Assembly: GCF_030272615.1 (NCBI RefSeq)
Contig: NC_081412.1
Span: 687,078,583-687,142,582, forward strand
Length of the DNA stretch: 64,000 bases
Direction of reading: 5' to 3'
Source of the DNA: Cryptomeria japonica
Lineage: Eukaryota; Streptophyta; Pinopsida; Cupressales; Cupressaceae
The position numbers and the translations under genes were made by a program. Every line of letters begins with the position of its first letter. The first letter of the stretch is position 1. Of the stretch, positions 35,079 through 45,283 are shown piece after piece. The notes under the pieces are model-generated. The model saw only the letters and a list, made by a program, of their open reading frames with translations, was not told the origin of the DNA and did not search any database.

Positions 35079-35090
35079 ATTGTTAGGTCT

Positions 35091-36164
35091 CAGAGACAAC
35101 TAAGAGGGAGGGGGGGTGAATCAGTTGTCTAATGAATTCAAACCAAAATTAACTTAACCAAAACTTAATGCTTAATACTGGTAAACCAAACTTAATGTCG
35201 GTAGACAGTTTATCAGTTAATTGCGGTATCTGTAAAGATTAATGCATGAAACAGAAAGACAATAACATCCACAACACATAACAACAATATTTGTATGTGG
35301 AAACCCTATAGGGGGAAAAACCACAGTGGGAAACCTTACCCACAATCAGATGATACTACTGCAGATAGTATATGTATACAATAAGGGGTGTGCACATGCA
35401 GAAAGGCCAAGCACCTAGAGCTCACTTCTCAATCACAAATGGGAGTCACACTGATTACAATTGGATGGTTAGATCCAATGATAATGTACTGCTCAAAATA
35501 GCATCTCCATATGCTAGATTCAGTACCGGTTTAGCTCTGATATGCCTTCACAAAACCTTCCTTCAACCTTCAAATGATGTCTGTATGTATAGCTCTTCTT
35601 ATTCTCGCATATACCTTATTGCAATCCTTTTCGCATTTGCATTCCTACTTCCTTCCTTCAATCAAATAAGATGTTACATATATACCGAAGCCTAAGACCA
35701 AAATGTGTAGGTCAACTTTACAAAAGATATTACAATAAAAACAATTTACAAGTAAATCAATTACCGATGCAATATCCGATACAACATGTCGTCTTAATGC
35801 ATTTACAATAATAATAAATTATCTCCATAACGTGTCGTGTTGATCTGGAATAGATAAGCCTGTCGGTGTATAACATGGACCTATTTGCCGGTAACAACAA
35901 ATATGCACACTCGAATATACCAATGAACAAATCTTGAAGACAAAGTATCCAAACGATGTCTTTGACATAACCAAGTATTGTCCATGTGATTCTAAGTGCC
36001 GGTGAACAATATATCCTGTCGGTGAACCAAATACCAGTGATTCTGCATAAGTCACTTGCTTGCCGGTGAACATAGCCAATTCTCCAAGTGCTAACAGGTT
36101 GACCAATGTTGATAAGTGTTGACATAAATGACAAAACCATATCAACATATCCAAAATAAAAACA
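35091..36164 (-). repeat. 5' LTR of element D (right)
   Basis: 1074 bp, repeat of 28273-29375 with scattered substitutions and a shorter CGGTGAACC repeat block. In the U5 hairpin one arm has changed to GACAACTAA, giving one mismatch in the stem. Confidence 0.9.
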
Positions 36165-36263
36165 TAAACAACTTTAAGTTATACCAGTAGACAATATAAA
36201 CATATGTGTGTGTATGTGTTTCATCAATGACAAAATAGGATGAATATATTACAATCATCATCA
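36165..36263 (-). repeat. Element C right LTR, middle fragment between D and E
   Basis: Matches 21993-22091 of the left LTR (AACTTTAAGTTATACCAGTAGAC and onward). It starts with the TAAAC duplicate of D and ends with the CATCA duplicated by E. Confidence 0.9.
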
Positions 36264-37040
36264 TGTTGGAAAATGCACACTCCAATGAGAAATTGTAGGT
36301 GATTGAAGGTATTGTCATTGATGGAAACCTTACACTCATATGATTTCGGCAGGAAGACACAAACATCGGCACCAGCAGACTCTACACCAGCATACAGTTC
36401 ACCGACATCGAAAAGCAAGAATACCGACACCCTGACCGACATTAATTTTGTATAAATGTATTTTGTAATTAATTGTAAAATTTTTTGTAAGCTGACATGG
36501 CGGATTGTAATATGACTCGTATATGTATGAGATCATTTAGATAGTGATATAGTGCGAAGTATAAAAAGAAGGTAGCAGACCTAACATGTGAATTATTGGT
36601 TAAGGGATTATGTATGTAGTAGAGCTTAAACCGGTACTGAATTTGGCATAGTAGATGCTAATCTGAAGCCGCACAAGACATTGGATTAGTTTAATCCAAT
36701 TTTGTAAGTCAGTGTGACTTCTTTTGTAACTGAGCAGTGAGCTCTAGGCACTTGGCCTTCTTGCATGTGCAAGCCCCTATTGTAAGCAGTAATATTCTCT
36801 TATTGGCCAGTAAGTGAATATTATGGGTCACAAATCCCACCAAGGTTTTTACCACACCGGGTTTCCTCATTAAAATATTGTGTTATGGTGTGTTTTTCAT
36901 GTTGTGGTTGTTATTCTTATTAGCTGCATTATTTATGGTTTACCGGTACACAGTTTTAATATGTTTTTCATGTTATAAGTTAAGAAAATTATTATACTGG
37001 TCAGATACTGATTCACCCCCCCCCTTTGGGAATCCTAACA
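36264..37040 (+). repeat. 5' LTR of element E
   Basis: 777 bp, TGTTGGAAAATGCACAC to GGGAATCCTAACA. TATA-like TATAAAAA at 36560-36567 is likely the promoter. Near the end GATACTGATTCAC and a C-run are present, but the complementary arm TCAGTATC found in the 3' LTR is missing. Confidence 0.92.
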
Positions 37041-37042
37041 AT

Positions 37043-37055
37043 TGGTATCAGAGCC
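37043..37055 (+). promoter_or_regulatory. Element E primer-binding site (tRNA-iMet)
   Basis: TGGTATCAGAGCC, two bases after the 5' LTR. Perfect tRNA-iMet-type PBS. Confidence 0.92.
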
Positions 37056-37111
37056 TGGTTCTCTATTTTCAAAAGCCTAACAGCTTGAGGAAGATCTTGT
37101 CAACGATAGAA

Positions 37112-38225
37112 ATGGAAAATTTGAGAAAGCAATTGGAAACAACTCTTTTAGACTATGATGCAGAAAAGGTGAAGAATATCAAACTTGAAGATGATCTGAA
37201 GGCTGCACAATATATTATTCGAGGACTTCAAGAAAATTTCACTATAGCAAGGAATAAAAGAAGAGAACTTTGTGAGAAGATGTAGAATGAGGAAGATGAA
37301 AAGGAAACTCTTAATGATCTAGTGAACCAACTGAGACAATATAACTGTACAATGAAGAATGAGATGCAAGATATGACTATGAGATTTTGTAAAGAAATTG
37401 AAGACAGAAAGAAGAATGAAGATGACTTGACTAGAAGACTAAATGATGCTGGAAATGAAAACACAAGACTCAGTCATGAAAATGATATGTTGAAGACAGA
37501 CTTGATGCATACACAGAATGACAGAACTGAACTCATGAGACATAAAGGAATCTTGGAAAATGAATTGACTGTTGCAAATCAACACAAGGAGAAATTCAAG
37601 AAAAGTTCAAAAGAACTGGTTGACATGCTAAAGATTCAGAAACCAAATGGTGATACAAATGGCCTTGGCTTTGAAGCTGGTGAAAGCTCTGGTACTACAA
37701 ACAAACATGATCATAGTAAACCGATAAGACAACCTAATGCTTACAAATTCAATGGGAAATGCTTTAACTGTGACAAGTATGGTCATAGAGAAAATCAGTG
37801 TAGATCTAGAAATTATCAGAACACTAATACACCCACCAGTCAATGTTCTAAATGCAACAAAGTTGGTCATAATTCAGAAAATTGCAAAATGAATGTAAGA
37901 TGTTATGTTTGTGGAAGATTTGGACACCTATCTAATCAATGCAGAACACATACTGGCATAGGATATGGGAAAGATATTCAGAAAAACAATGTGACTTGTC
38001 ATGCTTGTAACAAGATTGGACATATTGCAAAATTTTGTAGAAGTAAGGCATCACCAGAAAACAACAAAAGGTCCTAGCTTGAAAGGTAAAGAAAAGGTTG
38101 AAGAGGTAAAGCAAGAATTCTCAAAACAATGGATCAGAAAGTCAGAATAAAATGTTGATGGGAATACTCCTCCACCGATAGAACAGAGTAACACTCCATC
38201 GACAGGAGACTCTTCATCTAACTGA
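37112..38225 (+). pseudogene. Element E ORF1: coiled-coil, four-zinc-knuckle gag-like protein
   Basis: From MENLRKQLETTLLDYD. About 180 residues of heptad-rich coiled coil are followed by four intact CCHC knuckles: CFNCDKYGHRENQC, CSKCNKVGHNSENC, CYVCGRFGHLSNQC and CHACNKIGHIAKFC (37760-38040). One TAG interrupts the coiled coil at 37283-37285. A frame change near 38060 separates the knuckles from a tail (GKEKVEEVKQEFSKQWIRK) that matches C ORF1's GKQKVNVEETREEM. No capsid domain is seen. Role by inference: RNA binding and particle formation, probably with enzymes from a copia helper. Confidence 0.8.
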
Positions 38226-38529
38226 AGGAAAATCCTTTGGGGGTTTAGCAACAGACTGAAAAACATGCTAATATACCCTCAGTTGATTGTGAGAAGTTGA
38301 ATTACTTCTTTACCGGCAGATGAGTTAAGTGGTGACTTAACTGACAAGCATTAAATGTGGTAGTTGGAGAAAATAACATTATAAAGTAAGTGTTTTGGCT
38401 CCTTTTTAATTCACCGAGCATTCAAATCTTTGAGAGTGCGAAAATTCCCGAGCGAAGGCATCCTTAGCGAAGAAGTGAAGCAGTTCATCCAAGCACTCAT
38501 TCCTAAGGCAAATTGAGGTATTTATAATC

Positions 38530-41500
38530 ATGGCATCATCATCCACTCCTGAATTTATAGTAAACCCTACTGTAATTGAGGTAATTAAGCACCCTAGACC
38601 CGTATTTAAGCTTGTTTCCGAAATAGCAAAGAAAGATGATAACATAGGTGCATTCTCTCAAATTCCTAAAGGAGTAGTATATGTTGAAGATCCTAGAATA
38701 TACATACACTGTCATATAGAGGAATTAGGAGATGATGAAATTAAGAAAATGTATAGCACTGTGATTTGTGATAAAAATGGAAATATCAAACCGGAACACA
38801 AGGTAGCAGAAACCCTAGGTTTTCTGGATATTCTTAGCATTCCTGATTTTCCTGAAGATGTGATAAGAATAGTCCTAAGAAGAGTCCATGGTGAATTCTT
38901 TTGGTTAGATTCAATTCATAAAATCACTAAAGAAATCGTTAAAGCAATAACAGGGTTACCTTCCACTGGCAGCCGACCTGACAGAACTAAAAGAGTCTCA
39001 AATGACACAGTGATGGATCTAACTGGTGCAATATTCGACAAAAGGTCTCTAAGGGTAAATGATGTGAAGGACATCAATGTCAGATTTATCAATATGATCT
39101 TAGGTTACAAGGCTACACATGCAAATAGGTTAAACTCAGTATCTAGCCTATGTATTAAAAGTGCATATGATATGGTTAACAACAATGCTAGAATAGATGT
39201 GTGTGAATGGCTCAAAGATGAATTGATAGACAATTTGAAAAAAGATCAAAGGAGATAAGAAAGGAACCTTTAGATTTGGAAATTTGCTTGTATGTTTAAT
39301 ACTGTAAATTACTAAGCAAGTACCCAGTATTGGTAGAAAAGAATTTGGATTTGATATACCGGTAGGAAAGCAACTATTGGATCTATTAAACAATATGGGA
39401 GAAAACAAAGAGAAAAACATAAACAAACATTTTCAAGCACTGAAGGCTTGAATGAAGACTAGAATAAGATTGTCACAAGCTATTGTAGATAAATATCAGA
39501 AGGAGATTTGCTTTTTAATTAAAAAGGATGAAATCTGGATGGAGGCAGTTGTCCCTAGGACTATCTAGGTAACTGAAATGGGATATGAAACAGATGATAA
39601 TATTATTGAAACTTATGCTAAAGCCCTCCTTGAAGCACCTAAGGAACCCTCTGAGAAATTCTTTGGTAGTGCTGAAATAATAGAAAGTGGTATTCAGTCT
39701 AGGAAAAGAGTCAAGAAAGTTACAAACAATAAGGAAAGGCACTAGACAAGCAAAAACACTTAAGGAAGATGTATTAAAGAAAACTGGTATCAAAGAAAGT
39801 GAGTTGGAAGGACTTCAACCGAAAACTCATCTTTCACTGGTTGCAACTTCCTCTGAGAGTGATATACCGACGATATTCAAAAGGGTAGAAAGGAAAAGAA
39901 AACCCTCACTGGTACCCTCACCCACACCCAAGAAAACAAGGCAAAATCAATGGGCAGTGAGGCCTCCAATGAAAAAGTTGACTCCTAAGAAGAAGAAGGT
40001 AAAACAAGATATTGCTCCACTGAATAAACTCTTAAGTGAAATAACTGAAGATGGAAAGTTGAAAAACATTAGCAAACTGTACAACACACTATCTGCTGAT
40101 GACAAAGAAAGCATAGAGAACACTGTAATTTTACACTTGGATATATACAAGAAATTTTTGATGGAAATTGTTGATGAAATACCAGTTGATTTGTATAGAA
40201 GACTAGAAGCTAGAAGGGTAGCTATTGTTGAGCTGGACAAGAAAATAAAAATTGAAAAACTACTTGCAGTGCATCCTGTAAACTCACCTGATGAGATAGA
40301 CAAACTAATCAGTGAAGCGAATCGGACAGTATTTTCCACTGCTCATCGACATGTAGCACTGATGGCAGGAAGAGTGAAAGAGGTAACAGAAGAAACTGCA
40401 GACCAATGAGACATATTCTTTGTCGAAAAAGAGAAACAAGAAGAGCTACTAAGACCTAAAACTATCAGGATATACCAAAAGGACAAGGATAAGGGAAAAG
40501 GTAAGGTAGGTGGACCTCCAAGCCTAAAGATAATTGATAACTTAATCCCACCTCCTTCTGATACTCCACAAGTAGAAACTACAGAGAGTATGGAGACTCC
40601 TCAAGAGGATACTAATTCCGAGTCTGAAATTTTGTACACTACAAATATAGACACGCAAGAAGTAAATGTTGTGGTTGACAGAGAAACCACTAAGGATAAG
40701 AAGGAAGAAGTGACTATTGAGTCACCAACTGCAGATGTTGAGGTTGAGGTTAATAACATTGTAAACATAAGCACAGAAAAACCTACTCTAACAGATCAAC
40801 CGATAGAGGACACCATTGGTAAAACATTAGAAGAACTGGTAGATCAAACTGAAAAATAATCAGGAGAACCGGAAATGGACAGTGCAGAGGTACAAACTGA
40901 GAAACCAGAAGTGCATACAAAGACTACATCTGAGAAATCGGCTATTGAGAGCTCAGAGAAACCTTCTAAGACAAAGATGGTGAAACCGGAACAGAAATGG
41001 GTTGAGACACAAGTTCAGACAGAGACAGTGCTACCGGCTAAAACTGATAAGCCCAAACCTTTGCTAATAGAAATGCAAACACAAACTGACCTACCAGAGG
41101 TCGAAACAAGCAAGGTTATTACTACAACCGGCAACATGGAGATTGTGAAAACAGTTGGGCAGACATCTGGTACTTCTATAGCAGAATTCCGGCCTACAAA
41201 TGTGACAAAGATCTTACTCGACTCAATAAAGAAAATCACAAAATGTAATGCACAAGCCTATAAGGCCATCAATGACACAATTCCTATTCTCAAATTGGTG
41301 GCACCTAAATGCATTGTGAATAATAAGGATTCTTTAGGTCAACTAGACACATTGTCTAAGTTCATCACCGACAATATTTTGACAGTTGATCAAATCAATG
41401 AGGACACATTCAAAGAAAGGATGAATAAGGAGAGAGAGAAATTCTTTGAGGAAATTTTGAAGAAGAACAAGGAGAAAATGGACACCTTATTACCGAAACT

Positions 41501-41999
41501 TGGAAAAAAAAATTTGGATTTTAAGAAAATGTACAGGGATACTTGCAAAACAGACATCTTGACATAGGATATAGATTCAGAGATCAACAAAACTCAAACT
41601 GAAATAAACAATATTGCTGACAATCTAATAGGTACATCCGATTCATTTTTGGAAATAGAAAAGAAAATTGCAGATCTTGAAAAGAAAATTGAGAAGTTAG
41701 AGAACGATAAAGAGAGAATAAAAAATAAGGCAAAGAGCTTAAAATGTACACTTGTTCCTAAACTAGATTACCTCATTTCTTTGAGAAAAGAAATTTCTGA
41801 GGCTCTGGTTCCTGAACTTAAGACACCGGAAGAGAAAATGAATATTCTCACCGGTACAGTTCAGAGAACACAAGAGGCATTACAGGAAAACAAAAGATTC
41901 AACGACAGTTTAAATCTGGTTTTGGCAAACATATTCCAGATTGTAACCCACTGGTTACAAAAATCTAGGCAGGAACCACACTCCACTAACAGCGAATGA
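38530..41999 (+). pseudogene. Element E ORF2: long protein of unknown function
   Basis: It starts MASSSTPEFIVNPTVIEV, and the first 243 codons are open. They contain the block shared with C: DPRIYIHCHIEELGD, RRVHGEFFWLDSIHKITKEI and KAITGLPSTGSRP. A damaged stretch (39259-39690) includes MKTRIRLSQAIVDKYQ. Then come basic regions (TPKKTRQNQWAVRPPMKKL), a helical segment (40060-40400), an acidic Thr/Glu-rich repeat-like region (40570-41110, e.g. VQTEKPEVHTKTTSEK, EMQTQTDLPEVETSK) and C-terminal coiled coil (KKIADLEKKIEKLENDKERI). Stops at about 39256, 40408, 40857 and 41565 plus one frame change make it non-functional here. No catalytic motif is visible. It may be a structural or movement-like accessory protein; this is a guess. 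Confidence 0.7.
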
Positions 42000-42200
42000 C
42001 AACCTTTGCCATTGATGTCAAAGGGGGAGTAGTGTGATGAGAAAAACAATCAAAACAGGACATCATCAGCTCAGGGGGAGCATACATTTTTGGTCACACA
42101 GTTTTGGTAAGACAAATTTTGGCAGATTCTTTTTGGACATCATTTTGGACACTTTTTGATTTTTCTCATGAGTGTTGCCATCAATGCCAAAGGGGGAGAT
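42000..42200 (+). promoter_or_regulatory. Element E duplicated polypurine tract region
   Basis: Directly after the ORF2 stop is TTTGCCATTGATGTCAAAGGGGGAG (42006-42030). A second copy, CATCAATGCCAAAGGGGGAGAT (42179-42200), abuts the 3' LTR. The arms 42006-42018 and 42179-42191 are inverted repeats, 12 of 13 bp. A third purine run, CAGGGGGAGC, lies near 42073. Confidence 0.7.
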
Positions 42201-43001
42201 TGTTGGAAAATGCACACTCCAATGAGAAATTGTAGGTGATTGAAGATATTGTCATTTATGGTAACCTTACAATCATATGATACCGGTAGGCAAACACAGG
42301 CACCGACACCGACAGATTCTACACCAGCATACAGTTCACCAGCACCAAAAAGGAAGAATACCGACACCCTGGCTGACAACAATTTTGTATAAATGTATTT
42401 TGTAATTAATTGTAAAATATTTTGTAAGTCGACATGGCAGATTGTAATATGACTCATATATGTATGAGATCATTATAGATCATTTAGATAGTGATATAGT
42501 GTGAAGTATAAAAAGAAGGTAGCAGACCTAACATGCAAATTATTGGTTAAGGGTTTATGTATGTAGCAGAGCTTAAACCAGTACTGAATCTAGCATAGTA
42601 GATGCTAATCTGAAGCAGTACAAGACATTGGATTAGTTTAATCCAATTTTGTAAGTCAGAATGACTTCTTTTGTAATTGAGCAGTGAGCTCTAGGCACTT
42701 GGCCTTCCTGCATGTGCAGGCCCCTATTGTAAGCAGTAATATTCTCTTATTGGCCAGTAAGTGAATATTGTGGGTCACAAATCCCACCGAGGTTTTTCCC
42801 ACACCGGGTTTCCTCATTAAAATATTGTATTATGGTGTGCTTTTCATGTTGTGGTTGTTATTCTTACTAGCTGCATTATTTCTGGTTTACCGGTACACGG
42901 TTTTAATATGCTTTTCATGTTATAAGTTAAGAAAATTATAATACCGGTCAGATACTGATTCACCCCCCCCCCCCCTCTCAGTATCTTTGGGAATCCTAAC
43001 A
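42201..43001 (+). repeat. 3' LTR of element E
   Basis: 801 bp partner of 36264-37040. TATAAAAA at 42507-42514. U5 hairpin GATACTGA-TTCAC-C14-TC-TCAGTATC with an 8-bp perfect stem near 42951-42986. Confidence 0.92.
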
Positions 43002-43014
43002 CATCAAGCCAACA
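43002..43014 (-). repeat. Element C right LTR, terminal fragment
   Basis: CATCAAGCCAACA: the E TSD copy plus the last 8 bases of C's LTR, ending at the CATTC TSD of C. Confidence 0.85.
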
Positions 43015-44640
43015 CATTCCAACCACTTGGTTATAAGATAAATGCCTTGTGAGCAGGGATCTGTAATACCAAGCCCTGGACTATATCTTTTGGTTGAATA
43101 TGTGAAGCTAAGAAGTAGCAGGGCATTCTTTATTATTACCCTATTTGGCCCAAATAAATTTCTAAGTAGCTAGGTAAGTTTATTATAAAAAGTTTTATAA
43201 TGGATCCAACAAGACAAGATATAAATGTAGCTAGCAAAGAGGATCTTGTTGGCACCTGCATATGTCTTTCCGAAGGGAGGAATCAATTAGGCTAATTTAA
43301 TAGTTTTGTTTTGTCCATGGACTAGTATCACATATCTCTGAGAGAAATTCCTATGCTAAAAGGGATGCCAAGATATTTGGTTGAAGAGACATGCTTGACT
43401 TCTCTCCATTCTTTAGGAATCCAAGGGGGGAGGATTGGGGTGGGTCATAAGGAACTCTATGTTATACATGGTAAGTTTGGAACCTAAAATAGTGCAATAG
43501 AGATCTAGAATATCTAATGTATGAGTAACTTAATCATTTGAATTTTGACTAAAAAGCGTGATATCATCAAGAAAGTGTAATTTTAAGGTTATGACATTCC
43601 TCGAAAGGGTATATACCTTTGATGAGGTTAAAAAAAAGAGCATGTTGGAAGAGGTATCCAAGTGTGTCAACAACAAGGACATACATCAGAGGCACAAGAA
43701 GGTAACCTTAGTGAATAGACTTTTGTAAAGGAAATTGAGGAGAGAGAGAACCATTAACCACAAGTCTAGCATTGGTATAAGTAACACTTTGATATGAGTT
43801 CATATCATAAGGTCAAAACCCAACCATTTGAGCATGTTTAAGGTGAAATAGCAACACATATGAGCATTAGCCTTATCAATACCTATATTTATAATTAGGG
43901 TATAATATTGAGCCATTTGAGCCCATTCAACTTTCTCCCATGCAAGGAGGAGGTTATCCAAAATGAATCTTCCTTCTAGAAACCTATCTATTTTGGTCTA
44001 ATAGTCTCTTGAGAGATACATTTAATTCTTCTTGCCAAGGTTTTAGCTATTATATTGTAAGAGGTATTCAATAGTGTGATAGATCTCGAATAATTAGACA
44101 AGTCCTCATCTTTTCCTTTTGCAATGAGTTTGATTATTTATTCATTAAAAGTAACTCCTAATGAACCTAATTTAGTGGCTTTAATGTAAACATAGTAGAA
44201 ATTTTCATAGACATGAGGTCGCAAGGCTTTATAAAATTCTATCGAAAGGCCATAAATCCTTGGTATTTTCTCCAAATCCATAACAAAAAAGGCCCTCATC
44301 CAAGTCTTCTATTGAGAGAAGGCATTTAAAGAATGGACTATATTTAGGGTCTATTTTGTGAGGAATGCGGGTGGCGATGTTGTCTTCAAGAATTAGAAAA
44401 AGGGGGTCTCTAAAAGACCCATCTATGAAGAGCTCATTTTAATAGTCATAAAAGATATACACACTATCCAAGAAATTAATTTTTAATTATATTTTTAATA
44501 TTCTTGATGGTAGAGATATAAGTTTTTATTCTATTTTGAAGGAGATGAAAGAGGAATCTCGTTCCCCAATCCCCTTCTTTAATTCATTACAAAGTCAAGC
44601 ATGGATTTTATTTTAGAAAAAATGATCTCTCAATCCTACA
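43015..44640 (-). pseudogene. LINE relic, reverse transcriptase portion
   Basis: The - strand translation, right to left: IKEGDWGTRFLFHLLQNRIK (LINE pre-RT), GLSIEFYKALRPHVYENF, LIAKGKDEDLSNYRSITLLN-like text, SYNIIAKTLARRIK, a diverged QTGF-equivalent, and finally GLGITDPCSQGIYLITKWLE at the CATTC boundary. These are hallmarks of plant L1-type non-LTR reverse transcriptase. Many stops and shifts mark it as old. The endonuclease and 5' end are not recognisable; the boundary near 44640 is where similarity fades. The 3' part lies at 20150-20978. Confidence 0.75.
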
Positions 44641-45089
44641 ATTATAATAGGTTAATATATTGGGAACAACGGGTTGCAAGGGGGAGGGGGTATCCCCCTT
44701 GTGAGGTCTAGGGGAATGATTCCCTGGTGGGTGGTTTAAGGGCAGTGCTCTTGAAAGTCACATTTTATGTATATTTTATTTGCATAAATCTAGATCATTT
44801 ATCATTAGGTCCCAGATCTAACAATTAAGACCATGTTAGATTTGTTTGCCTTAGAAGGTAACCCTATTTTATGAGGGCTTTATATTGTAGCTAGGTATTG
44901 TGATGTATTATGAGAGTTTGATAGTTGTTGAGTTGCCTTCCAATCTCTACTTAGTGACTCTTGTGTAAGCTTTCTCTGCAAGTATATTGTAATCTTCGTG
45001 ATTTTCGCATAATATATTGGGTGAGTTTTCAAGTGTGGATTTTTCTTCCAAAGGAGTTTTACCAATGTAAATCATTTTGTTGTGGTATG
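44641..45089. other. Spacer between LINE relic and element G
   Basis: Contains a G-rich patch (44680-44715) and otherwise AT-rich sequence. Short frames lack domains. It ends with GTATG, the TSD of element G. Confidence 0.4.
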
Positions 45090-45283
45090 TGTTAGAGTAT
45101 TCGGGTATTTACTTGATTAATTAAACAATATTTGTTTAATTATTTAAGTTCCCTTTATCTCTTTTACACTTAAGCTAACTTTAGGTGCATAATAATTAAT
45201 TCTTTTATTAATTATTATGTGCAAACCTAGGTTTTCCCTTTTTAGGGTTTCTTGACCTATTAAAGGTTAAGTTCTTTCTTTGG
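45090..45283 (+). repeat. Partial 5' LTR of element G
   Basis: 193 bp shared with 47030-47223, differing at only about two positions. It contains two AT-rich palindromes: TTAAACAA-TAT-TTGTTTAA near 45121 and AATAATTAAT-TCTTTT-ATTAATTATT near 45189. Similarity stops abruptly at CTTTCTTT. Confidence 0.85.

Larger units (their letters stand above)
28273..36164 (-). mobile_element. Element D: Ty1/copia (Sirevirus-like) retrotransposon
   Basis: LTRs 28273-29375 and 35091-36164, TSD TAAAC (28268-28272 and 36165-36169), inserted in the right LTR of C. On the - strand: PBS TGGTATCAAAGC, a gag-protease-integrase-RT-RNase H frame, a duplicated PPT region and the LTR. The gene order with integrase before RT defines Ty1/copia. 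The double PPT and gag type suggest the Sirevirus lineage, though I cannot confirm the lineage without a tree. It is interrupted by solo LTR F. It is the only element here with a nearly complete pol, so its relatives are candidate providers of enzymes for C and E. Confidence 0.93.
36264..43001 (+). mobile_element. Element E: pol-less two-ORF LTR retrotransposon
   Basis: LTRs 36264-37040 and 42201-43001, TSD CATCA (36259-36263 and 43002-43006), inserted 8 bp from the end of C's right LTR. It has a tRNA-iMet PBS, ORF1 with coiled coil and four CCHC knuckles, ORF2 of over 1100 codons, a double PPT, and no protease, integrase or RT. LTR divergence is low by eye. The 5' LTR has lost about 10 bp of the hairpin arm after the C-run. 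E is homologous to C in both ORFs but clearly distinct in LTR sequence. Confidence 0.92.
20979..43014 (-). mobile_element. Element C: pol-less LTR retrotransposon, host of nested elements D and E
   Basis: The left LTR is 20979-22099. The right LTR is in three pieces, 27268-28272, 36165-36263 and the last bases up to 43014, broken by elements D and E. A perfect TSD, CATTC, flanks the whole (20974-20978 and 43015-43019). On the - strand: PBS complementary to tRNA-iMet (TGGTATCAGAGCC, 27265-27253), ORF1 (coiled coil plus zinc knuckles), ORF2 (very long, charged), PPT AAAGGAGGAGAT, LTR. There is no protease, integrase or RT. C inserted into the LINE relic and is the outermost LTR element of a 22-kb nest. 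It is a diverged relative of element E. Confidence 0.92.

Noticed and set aside
24454-39570. Stops near the same place in ORF2 of C (24454) and E (39573) as a second case of conserved stops
   Set aside because: Ungapped alignment puts them one codon apart and they are different codons (TAA and TAG), so coincidence is likelier; both ORFs have other stops.
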